Below, piece after piece: positions 1-5,240 of a stretch of DNA of 5,325 bases. The notes under the pieces are model-generated. The model was not told the origin of the DNA. It made no database searches and saw nothing but the letters and a program-made list of their open reading frames with translations. The stretch's first letter is position 1. Every line of letters starts with the position of its first letter. The position numbers were made by a program, and so were the translations under genes. Where the stretch lies: positions 1 through 5,325 of the forward strand of contig JAOPWG010000363.1 in NCBI GenBank assembly GCA_025965775.1, written 5' to 3'. The DNA is from Modestobacter sp. Lineage in GTDB: Bacteria > Actinomycetota > Actinomycetes > Mycobacteriales > Geodermatophilaceae.

Positions 1-1253
1 TGCTCGTCGACACCGCGGTCGTGGGCAACCTGGGCACCGTCTCCCTGGGCGGCCTGGCCGTCGGCGGCGGGCTGCTGGCCTACGTCGCCGCGCTGCTGAA
101 CTTCCTGGCCTACGGCACGACCGCCCGGGCCGCCCGCCGGGCCGGTGCGGGGGACCGGGCCGGCGCGGTCGAGGAGGGCGTGCAGGCCACCTGGCTGGCC
201 GCCGGTCTCGGCGTCCTGCTCGCGGCGGCCTTCCAGCTCCTCGCCGGGCCGCTCACCCGGCTGCTGGCCGGTGGCGCCGGACCGGTCGCCGAGGCTGCCG
301 AGCAGTGGCTGCGCGTGGCCAGCCCCGGGTTGCCGCTGCTGCTGGTCGCGCTGGCCGGCAACGGCTGGCTGCGCGGGGTGCAGGAGCTGCGCCGCCCGGT
401 GCGCTACGTCCTCGCCGGCAGCCTGGTCAGCCTGGTGCTCTGCCCGCTGCTGGTGCACACCGCCGGGCTCGGGCTGGTCGGGTCGGCGCTGGCCAACCTG
501 GCCGGCCAGGCGGTCTCGGCGACCTGCTTCGGCTGCGCCCTGGTTCGCGAGCTGACCCGGCAGGGCATCCCCTGGCGCCCGCGGTGGGCCGCGCTGCGCG
601 CGCAGCTGCTGCTGGGGCGGGACCTGCTGGTGCGTGCCGCCGTCCTCCAGTTCGCCTTCGCCGCGGCGGCCGCCGTCGTCGCCCGGTCGGGCACCGCCGA
701 GCTCGGGGCGCACCAGGTCGCGCTGCAGCTGTGGCTGTTCCTGGCCCTGGTGCTCGACGCCTACGCGATCGCCGCGCAGACCCTGGTCGGGCACGCGCTG
801 GGCGCCGGGCGGCCGGAGGACGCGCGACGCACGGCCCGCCGGGTCTCTGCCTGGGGGCTGGGCACCGGGGTGGTCGTGGCCGCCGCCCTCCTGGCGCTGC
901 GCCCGGTGCTGCCGCCGCTGTTCACCGACGACGCGGCGGTGCTGGCGCAGGCCACGGTCGTGTGGTGGTTCCTGGCGCTGATGCAGCCGCTGGCCGGGGT
1001 GGTCTTCGCCCTGGACGGCGTGCTGATGGGCGCCGGGGACGTCGCCTACCTGCGCACCGTCACCATCGGGTCGGCCCTGGTGGGTTTCCTCCCGCTGTCG
1101 CTGCTGTCCGGCTGGCTGGGCTGGGGGCTGCCCGGGGTGTGGACCGGGCTGACCCTGTTCATCGTGCTGCGCCTGGTCGCCGTCGGGGTCCGGGTCGCGG
1201 GCGACAGGTGGCTGGGTGAGCCAGGGACGGTTGCTGGGATCCTGGGCACGTGA
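1..1253 (+). CDS. dinF: MATE family efflux transporter, DinF-like (5' partial)
   Basis: An integral membrane exporter of the multidrug and toxic compound extrusion (MATE) superfamily, which expels substrates in exchange for sodium or protons; the substrate cannot be read from sequence. The reading frame is open from base 3 and starts inside a typical MATE helix-1 motif (LVDTAVVGNLGTVSLGGLAV), so the true start and perhaps 20-40 residues lie upstream. An internal GTG at 21 is not the real start, because the family motif continues in front of it. About 416 residues are visible, against roughly 440-450 for the family. About eleven hydrophobic segments follow, matching helices 2-12, with loop motifs such as NGWLRGVQ and AHQVALQLW that fit DinF-type members. 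The stop overlaps the truB start by 4 bases, so the two may be co-transcribed and translationally coupled. Family assignment is firm; DinF as the subfamily is likely, helped by its known nearness to truB in actinobacteria. Confidence 0.9.
   Translation, partial: LVDTAVVGNLGTVSLGGLAVGGGLLAYVAALLNFLAYGTTARAARRAGAGDRAGAVEEGVQATWLAAGLGVLLAAAFQLLAGPLTRLLAGGAGPVAEAAEQWLRVASPGLPLLLVALAGNGWLRGVQELRRPVRYVLAGSLVSLVLCPLLVHTAGLGLVGSALANLAGQAVSATCFGCALVRELTRQGIPWRPRWAALRAQLLLGRDLLVRAAVLQFAFAAAAAVVARSGTAELGAHQVALQLWLFLALVLDAYAIAAQTLVGHALGAGRPEDARRTARRVSAWGLGTGVVVAAALLALRPVLPPLFTDDAAVLAQATVVWWFLALMQPLAGVVFALDGVLMGAGDVAYLRTVTIGSALVGFLPLSLLSGWLGWGLPGVWTGLTLFIVLRLVAVGVRVAGDRWLGEPGTVAGILGT
1238..1243 (+). promoter_or_regulatory. 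Possible -10 hexamer for leaderless truB transcript
   Basis: GATCCT has the two most conserved -10 bases (A at position 2, T at position 6) and ends 6 bases before the truB GTG, so transcription could begin at the start codon. GTGAGC at 1216-1221 is a weak -35 candidate at 16 bases. It lies inside the MATE gene, so read-through from upstream would also serve truB. Inference from spacing only. Confidence 0.3.
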
Positions 1254-2170
1254 GTCCCCGCCGTCCCGACGCCGACGTCCCGCCGTCCCTGCTGCTGGTC
1301 GACAAGCCCGCCGGGATGACCTCCCACGACGTCGTGGCCCGGGCCCGCCGGGTGCTCTCGGTGCGCAAGGTCGGCCACGCCGGGACCCTCGACCCGATGG
1401 CCACCGGGCTGCTGGTGCTCGGCGTCGGCGCGGCCACCCGGCTGCTGGGCCACCTGAGCGGCTCGGACAAGACCTACGACGCCACCATCCGGCTGGGCCA
1501 GACCACGGTCACCGACGACCGGGAAGGCGAGGTCACCGCCACGACGTCGGCGGCCGGGCTGACCGAGGACGCCGTCCGCGCCGCCCTCGCCGGGCAGGTC
1601 GGGCCACTGCAGCAGGTGCCCTCCTCGGTGAGCGCCGTCAAGGTCGACGGCCGCCGCTCCTACGACCGGGTCCGCGCCGGCGAGGAGTTCGAGCTGGCCG
1701 CGCGGTCGGTGACCGTCCACCGGATCGACGTGCACCGCATCCACCGCCCGAGCGCCGACCTGGTGGACATCGACGTCACCGTCGCCTGCACCACCGGCAC
1801 CTACGTCCGCGCCATTGCCCGTGATGTGGGGGCCGCCCTCGGCGTGGGTGGTCACCTGACCGCGTTGCGCCGGACCTGCTCGGGGCACTTCTCCACCCGT
1901 GACGCCCGACCGGTCGAGGAGGTGGCCGGGGCGCTGGCCGGGTCCGGTGCCGGCCCGGGTGTGCTCTCCCTGACCGCGGCGGCGCGCACCGTCTTCCCGG
2001 TGCGTGAACTCACCGCCGAGGAGGCCGTCGCGCTGGGCCACGGCCAGCGGGTGCCGGCCACCGGCGTGGCCGGCCTGCACGCCGCGGTCGGGCCGGGGGA
2101 CCGGCTGGTCGCGCTGGTCGAGGACGCCGGCCCGGTGGCCCGGGTCGCCGTCGGCTTCCCGGCGGGCTGA
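1250..2170 (+). CDS. truB: tRNA pseudouridine(55) synthase TruB
   Basis: Isomerises uridine 55 in the T-loop of nearly all tRNAs to pseudouridine and acts in the cytoplasm; in E. coli it also works as a tRNA-folding chaperone. The 306-residue product has the usual bacterial length. The N-terminal LLLVDKPAGMTSHDVV (residues 14-29) opens the family fold. GHAGTLDPMATG (42-53) contains the catalytic aspartate Asp48. Further family blocks are KTYDA, PSSVSAVKVDGRRSYDRVRAG, CTTGTYVRAIARDVG and GGHLTALRRTCSG. The region after about residue 225 is the less conserved C-terminal domain seen in actinobacterial TruB. The GTG start at 1250 shares bases with the stop of the MATE gene. No strong Shine-Dalgarno sequence precedes it, but a GATCCT hexamer lies 6 bases upstream of the start. 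In many actinobacteria truB is followed by ribF; here larE follows. Function is near certain. Confidence 0.97.
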   Translation: MSPRRPDADVPPSLLLVDKPAGMTSHDVVARARRVLSVRKVGHAGTLDPMATGLLVLGVGAATRLLGHLSGSDKTYDATIRLGQTTVTDDREGEVTATTSAAGLTEDAVRAALAGQVGPLQQVPSSVSAVKVDGRRSYDRVRAGEEFELAARSVTVHRIDVHRIHRPSADLVDIDVTVACTTGTYVRAIARDVGAALGVGGHLTALRRTCSGHFSTRDARPVEEVAGALAGSGAGPGVLSLTAAARTVFPVRELTAEEAVALGHGQRVPATGVAGLHAAVGPGDRLVALVEDAGPVARVAVGFPAG

Positions 2171-2173
2171 TCT

Positions 2174-2186
2174 GCCGGACGCCGGC
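2174..2186 (+). terminator. Small GC hairpin just after truB, possible weak terminator
   Basis: Starting four bases after the truB stop, GCCGG and CCGGC form a perfect 5-bp stem around an ACG loop. The following stretch (2190-2200) is relatively T-rich but has no true T run, so this is at best a weak terminator and may be chance in such GC-rich DNA. It sits in the 54-base gap between truB and larE, which otherwise holds only the candidate larE promoter. Confidence 0.25.
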
Positions 2187-2212
2187 GCGGTTCTCGTCCT
2201 CCCCGCCTGTGG

Positions 2213-2218
2213 CAACCT
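2213..2218 (+). promoter_or_regulatory. Possible -10 hexamer for leaderless larE transcript
   Basis: CAACCT (A at position 2, T at position 6) ends 6 bases before the larE GTG. TTCTCG at 2191-2196, 16 bases upstream, is a poor -35 match. No Shine-Dalgarno sequence lies at the usual distance, which favours a leaderless start. Inference. Confidence 0.35.
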
Positions 2219-2224
2219 CGGGAC

Positions 2225-3088
2225 GTGCCCCTGGCCAGCTCACCCGATGCGCTGCTCGAGGAGCGGCTCGTCGCGCAGTTCACCGGCCTCCCCGGTGTCC
2301 TGGTCGCCTTCTCCGGCGGTGTGGACTCCGGTGTGGTGCTGGCCGCCGCGGTGCGTGCGCTCGGGGCCGACCGGGTCGTGGCGGCCACCGCGGTGTCGCC
2401 GAGCCTGCCGGCCGTCGAACGGGCGGCGGCGCACGGGTTCGCGGTCTCGCTGGGCGTCCGGCACGAGCAGCCGCGCACCGACGAGCTGGCCCGCGAGGGC
2501 TACGTGGCCAACGCCGGGGACCGCTGCTTCTTCTGCAAGGCCGAGCTGGTCGACGTCCTCACGCCGCTGGCCGCCCGGCTGGGCATCGCCGACGTGGTCA
2601 CCGGCACGAACGCCGACGACGTGCGGGCCGGCTTCCGGCCCGGCATCCGGGCCGCGACCGAGCGGGGGGCGTGGGCGCCGCTGGCCCGTGCCGGCCTGAC
2701 CAAGGACGACGTCCGCGCCGCCGCCCGGCGCTGGGACCTGCCGCTGGCCGACAAGCCCGCCGCGGCCTGTCTGGCCAGCCGGATCGCGTACGGGGTGCCC
2801 GTGTCGGCGCAGCGGCTGGCCCGGGTGGAGGCCGCGGAGACCGCACTGCGGGCCGCGCTGGCCGACGCCGGCCTGCCGGTCCGCGACCTGCGGATCCGCG
2901 ACCTGGGCGCCGTCGCCGGCCAGGAGACGGCCCGGGTGGAGGTGGACCTCGCCCGGGTGGCCGACCTCGTCGCCCGGCCCGAGCTGGTGGCCCGCGTGAC
3001 CGGCTTCGACCGGGTCGAGGTCGACCGCCGGGGGTTCCGCTCGGGGTCGATGAACGAGCTGCTGCCCGACCCGGTCCGCTACCGCTGA
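2225..3088 (+). CDS. larE: ATP-dependent pyridinium dithiocarboxylate mononucleotide-forming sulfur transferase LarE
   Basis: Cytoplasmic enzyme of nickel-pincer nucleotide (NPN) synthesis. It adenylates the two carboxylates of the LarB product and replaces them with thiocarboxylates, after which LarC inserts nickel. The 287-residue protein has the PP-loop ATP-binding motif AFSGGVDSG (28-36), a second family block VVTGTNADDVRAGFRPG (124-140), and the loop DKPAAACLASRIAYG (176-190) carrying Cys182. Glu205, Arg223 and Arg225 lie in the region that binds substrate in L. plantarum LarE. The C-terminus has the family's GFRSGSMNE. Cys101 and Cys104 in RCFFCK, with Cys182, give the three-cysteine arrangement of LarE proteins that carry a [4Fe-4S] cluster, unlike the L. 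plantarum enzyme, which sacrifices its own cysteine sulfur. About five residues (229-233) seem extra in the strand after Arg225. The GTG start gives a complete family N-terminus. The 3' end overlaps larB tail to tail by 10 bases. Confidence 0.93.
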   Translation: MPLASSPDALLEERLVAQFTGLPGVLVAFSGGVDSGVVLAAAVRALGADRVVAATAVSPSLPAVERAAAHGFAVSLGVRHEQPRTDELAREGYVANAGDRCFFCKAELVDVLTPLAARLGIADVVTGTNADDVRAGFRPGIRAATERGAWAPLARAGLTKDDVRAAARRWDLPLADKPAAACLASRIAYGVPVSAQRLARVEAAETALRAALADAGLPVRDLRIRDLGAVAGQETARVEVDLARVADLVARPELVARVTGFDRVEVDRRGFRSGSMNELLPDPVRYR

Positions 3089-3798
3089 CCGCTGGGGGAG
3101 TGGACCGACCGGACGATCCGGGCCGCGGCCACCCCGGCGCCGAAGCCGTTGTCGATGTTGACCACCAGCACGCCCGGGGCGCAGGCGGTGAGCATCGTGA
3201 GCAGGGCGGCCAGCCCCTCGAACGCGGCGCCGTAGCCCACCGACGTAGGGACGGCGACCACCAGCCGGTCGGTCAGCCCGGCGACGACGCCGGGCAGGGC
3301 GCCGTCCATGCCGGCGACCACCACCACCGCATCGGCCGCCGCCAGGTCCGGGGCGACGGCCAGCACCCGGTGCACCCCGGCGACCCCGACGTCGTCCACC
3401 CTCCGGCAGCCGACCCCGCTGGCCGCCAGCGTGGCCGCGACCTCCGCGGCCACCGCCCCGTCCGAGGTCCCGGCGGTCAGCACCAGCACCTCGCCCACCG
3501 GCTCGGGGACCGTGCCCACCCAGGCCACCCGTGCGGCCTCGTCGACGTGCGCTGCGGGCCACCGGTCCCGCACGGCCGCCGCGGTCGGTCCCTCGACCCG
3601 GGTCGCCCAGGCCAACGGCGCCCCGGCCGCGAGCAGCCCGGCCAGGCAGGCGACCGTCTCGGCCGGGGTCTTGCCCCCGGCGAAGACGACCTCCGGGGTC
3701 CCCGTCCGGTCGGCGCGGTCGACGTCCAGCCGGGCGATCCCGACGTCGGCGGTGCGGGGCGGGGAGCTCACCGGCCCAGTGTCGTCCACCGCCGGCAC
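3079..3798 (-). CDS. larB: Pyridinium-3,5-biscarboxylic acid mononucleotide synthase LarB (AIR carboxylase-like)
   Basis: First enzyme of NPN synthesis: it carboxylates nicotinic acid adenine dinucleotide and hydrolyses the diphosphate, giving the dicarboxylate that LarE sulfurates. The C-terminal two thirds are PurE-like. In order: FAGGKTP (39-45), TAGTSDGAVAAE (108-119), GMDGALPGVVAGL (163-175), AVPTSVGYGAAFEGLAALL (182-200), and ACAPGVLVVNIDNGFGAG, in which Cys206 corresponds to the cysteine that binds substrate in L. plantarum LarB. Most LarB proteins have an N-terminal helical stretch of some 20-40 residues before the (D/A)-G-x-A-x-x-D block. Here only about 17 precede it, and an in-frame stop at 3811-3813 forbids a longer N-terminus. 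The start is uncertain: GTG at 3798, 3789 or 3771. The last has a -10-like GACACT 6 bases upstream and would give 230 residues. It faces larE convergently and is divergent from the MhuD-like gene. No larC is in the window. Confidence 0.9.
   Translation of the reverse strand: MPAVDDTGPVSSPPRTADVGIARLDVDRADRTGTPEVVFAGGKTPAETVACLAGLLAAGAPLAWATRVEGPTAAAVRDRWPAAHVDEAARVAWVGTVPEPVGEVLVLTAGTSDGAVAAEVAATLAASGVGCRRVDDVGVAGVHRVLAVAPDLAAADAVVVVAGMDGALPGVVAGLTDRLVVAVPTSVGYGAAFEGLAALLTMLTACAPGVLVVNIDNGFGAGVAAARIVRSVHSPSGQR
3778..3783 (-). promoter_or_regulatory. Possible -10 hexamer supporting an internal leaderless larB start
   Basis: On the minus strand GACACT (A at position 2, T at position 6) ends 6 bases before the GTG at 3771, the third of three possible larB starts. 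The two outer GTG codons (3798, 3789) have neither this pattern nor a clear Shine-Dalgarno sequence. No good -35 is seen at 16-18 bases. It suggests, weakly, that the outer codons are not translated. Confidence 0.25.
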
Positions 3799-3807
3799 CG
3801 GCTCGCC

Positions 3808-3836
3808 GTGTCACCCGGCCGGGAGTTGGGCAGGAT
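3808..3836 (+). promoter_or_regulatory. Candidate promoter of the MhuD-like gene
   Basis: GTGTCA (3808-3813, four of six matches to TTGACA) and CAGGAT (3831-3836, A at position 2 and T at position 6) are separated by 17 bases. CAGGAT ends 6 bases before the ATG, as in a leaderless promoter. The 17-base spacer begins with the perfect 10-base palindrome CCCGGCCGGG (3814-3823). Alternatively AGGA at 3832-3835, 7 bases from the ATG, could be a Shine-Dalgarno sequence, so the element can be read both ways. The region also contains the upstream side of larB. Confidence 0.4.
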
Positions 3837-3842
3837 GCGGAC

Positions 3843-4169
3843 ATGAGCGTCGTGAAGATCAACGTCGTGACGGTGCCGGAGGACAGACGCGAGCGTTTCG
3901 AGGAGCGGTTCCGGGGCCGCGCGGGAGCCGTGGAGACCACACCGGGCTTCGAGTGGTTCGAGCTGCTCCGCCCGGTCGCGGGCACCGACTCCTACCTCGT
4001 CTACACCCGCTGGAGCAGCGAGGAGGACTACGAGGCCTGGCAGTCCAGCCAGGACTTCGACCGGGCGCACGAGGGCGGAGGGGACACGCTCGCGCCGGCC
4101 GCGGAACGCTCCCAGCAGCACCTGTGGAGCTACGACGTCGTGGAGTCCGCCGCACCGAAGGTGAGCTGA
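3843..4169 (+). CDS. mhuD: MhuD-like heme-degrading monooxygenase (antibiotic biosynthesis monooxygenase fold)
   Basis: A 108-residue single-domain ABM-fold protein, expected to be a dimeric cytoplasmic enzyme. Compared from memory with M. tuberculosis MhuD (about 105 residues), it shares VVKIN (3-7), RA-x-AVE (26-31), PGF (34-36), LLRPV-x-G (41-47), the T-x-W of strand 3 and EAW (64-66). The heme-site residues are present: Asn7, Arg26, Trp66 and His76. MhuD's histidine is His75, so one extra residue lies in the loop between Trp66 and His76. MhuD opens heme to mycobilin and releases iron without forming carbon monoxide; activity here is inferred from these residues. ATG at 3843 was chosen because it aligns with the MhuD start and has an upstream signal; the longer open frame from 3531 is antisense to larB. 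It is divergent from larB and its last 40 bases overlap the convergent hydrolase. No heme uptake genes are nearby. Automated annotation may call it only an antibiotic biosynthesis monooxygenase. Confidence 0.85.
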   Translation: MSVVKINVVTVPEDRRERFEERFRGRAGAVETTPGFEWFELLRPVAGTDSYLVYTRWSSEEDYEAWQSSQDFDRAHEGGGDTLAPAAERSQQHLWSYDVVESAAPKVS

Positions 4170-5134
4170 GCCGACCGGGTCGAGCCTGCCCGTAACGCCG
4201 CCGCCCAGACGGCGTCGCGATCGGCCGGTGCCGTCGTGGTCGCCACGAAGTCGGCGACCACGGCGGCGAACCGGCCCGGCTGGTCCACCTGCGGGAAGTG
4301 CCCGGAGCGCTCGAAGACAACCAGCCGGCTGCCGGGCAGCTGGTCGTGCAGCGCGCGTGCGTGGGCCACCGGGATGACCGGGTCGCGGTCGCCCCACACC
4401 AGCAGCAACGGGAGCCCCGCGGCGAGGTAGAGCCGGTCGGTGGCGCTCACCCGCTGCCCGCCGACGTCGAGCACGGCGCGGGCGGTGAGCAAGAAGGCGG
4501 CCCGCGCCTCCGCGTCGGCCAGCGAGGCCAGTCCCTCGGCAACCTGGGTCAGGGCCGGCGGGGTGAGCCGCTGGACGGTCTTGAGCAGCCGGTTGGCCGC
4601 GCGGGCGCTGTGGGAGTTGAACAATGCCGGCAGGACCCATTCCGCGCCGGGCAGGGCGACCGCGCGCAGGGCCGGGCTGACCGTGCGGCCCAGGCCGCCG
4701 GAGGCGACCAGCACCAGGCGCTCGACCGCGGCGGGGAACTGGTAGGCCAGCTGCATCGCCACCCCACCGCCCAGGCTGTGCCCGACGACGGTGGCGGACT
4801 CCAGGCCGAGCAGCACGAGCAGGTCGCGGACCAGGGTGGCCAGCGACCCCAGGCTGTAGTCGCCGGTCGGCTTCTCCGAGGCGCCGTGGCCCAGCAGGTC
4901 CGGTGCGACCACCCGATGGGTGCGGGCCAGTTCGTCCAGGGCCGGCCCGAAGCTCGCACCGGAGCCCAACAGACCGTGCAGCAGGAGCAGCACCGGGCCC
5001 GACGTCCCGCCGATCCGGTAGGACAGGCGGTGCCCGTGCACCGGGACCACCTCGGTGCGCACCTCCGACGTCGTCCATCGGGCCGGTTCCCAGCCCGCCG
5101 CCGGCTGCGGCGCGGCCGACGCTCCTGGGTCCAT
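4130..5134 (-). CDS. Alpha/beta fold hydrolase, Rv2715-like
   Basis: A 334-residue alpha/beta hydrolase with a complete apparent catalytic triad. The nucleophile is Ser120 in VVGHSLGGGVAMQLAYQFP, the acid Asp251 in LLVWGDRDPVIP, and the base His279 in RSGHFPQVDQP. His53-Gly54 (LLLLHGLLGS) marks the oxyanion-hole strand, and APDLLGHGASEKP (77-89) follows it. Residues about 148-235 form a cap domain. A tail of some 40 residues after the core (VADFVATTTAP onward) resembles the tail of the mycobacterial hydrolase Rv2715. There is no signal peptide or membrane segment; the first 25 residues are Ala/Pro-rich and probably disordered. The substrate is unknown; esterase, lipase-like or ring-cleavage-product hydrolase roles are all possible. 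ATG at 5134 is favoured because TACCCT lies 6 bases upstream and no in-frame family sequence precedes it. The 3' end runs 40 bases into the MhuD-like gene on the opposite strand. Confidence 0.92.
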   Translation of the reverse strand: MDPGASAAPQPAAGWEPARWTTSEVRTEVVPVHGHRLSYRIGGTSGPVLLLLHGLLGSGASFGPALDELARTHRVVAPDLLGHGASEKPTGDYSLGSLATLVRDLLVLLGLESATVVGHSLGGGVAMQLAYQFPAAVERLVLVASGGLGRTVSPALRAVALPGAEWVLPALFNSHSARAANRLLKTVQRLTPPALTQVAEGLASLADAEARAAFLLTARAVLDVGGQRVSATDRLYLAAGLPLLLVWGDRDPVIPVAHARALHDQLPGSRLVVFERSGHFPQVDQPGRFAAVVADFVATTTAPADRDAVWAAALRAGSTRSAQLTFGAADSTTS

Positions 5135-5140
5135 CTACGG

Positions 5141-5146
5141 AGGGTA
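5141..5146 (-). promoter_or_regulatory. -10 hexamer for leaderless hydrolase transcript
   Basis: On the minus strand TACCCT fits the actinobacterial -10 consensus TAnnnT fully and ends exactly 6 bases before the ATG at 5134. No purine-rich ribosome binding site precedes the ATG and no -35 match is seen at 16-18 bases. This is the best of the leaderless-type starts in the window. Confidence 0.5.
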
Positions 5147-5174
5147 GGCGCAGGGGGGCGCCGCGCGGCCGGGC

Positions 5175-5180
5175 TAGTGT
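5175..5180 (+). promoter_or_regulatory. Candidate -10 hexamer of the rightmost gene
   Basis: TAGTGT fits TAnnnT on the + strand, 60 bases before the ATG at 5241. Transcription would start near 5187, leaving a leader of roughly 50-55 bases, unlike the leaderless pattern of the other genes. No -35 match is visible. The 12-base perfect palindrome CGCGGGCCCGCG (5186-5197) covers the expected start point and could be an operator or a chance GC palindrome. Confidence 0.4.
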
Positions 5181-5200
5181 GGTGCCGCGGGCCCGCGTCG

Positions 5201-5232
5201 CCGGGCGACCGTCACCGCACACACTCGCCAGG
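5201..5232 (+). promoter_or_regulatory. Possible leader hairpin reaching the ribosome binding site
   Basis: CCGGGCGA (5201-5208) can pair with TCGCCAGG (5225-5232), giving seven of eight pairs around a 16-base loop. The 3' arm enters the AGGTGG Shine-Dalgarno sequence (5230-5235), 5 bases from the ATG at 5241. It does not match any riboswitch family I recognise and may be accidental. Confidence 0.2.
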
Positions 5233-5240
5233 TGGGAGCC

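Noticed and set aside
305..1219. 304-codon + strand frame inside the MATE gene
   Set aside because: A shifted frame of a clear membrane protein gene; Ala/Gly/Arg-rich, with no start signal.
1046..2215. 389-codon open frame on the minus strand across truB
   Set aside because: It is antisense to truB, which is certain from its motifs. The translation is Gly/Arg/Ala/Asp low-complexity sequence typical of shadow frames in GC-rich DNA.
3531..3842. Upstream extension of the MhuD-like frame by 104 codons
   Set aside because: This part is antisense to larB and Arg/Pro-rich. MhuD homologs begin at the ATG at 3843.
2209..3846. 545-codon + strand open frame over larE and larB
   Set aside because: It is out of frame with larE and antisense to larB, with repetitive Arg/Gly/Pro composition. 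It is long only because stop codons are rare at this GC content.
2240..3985. 581-codon minus-strand open frame across larE and past larB
   Set aside because: It covers larE antisense and larB in a different frame. The product is Gly/Arg-rich without any family motif.
3768..5222. 484-codon minus-strand frame over the hydrolase
   Set aside because: It is one frame off the hydrolase, whose catalytic triad and start are clear. It also crosses the promoter gap and the MhuD-like gene antisense.
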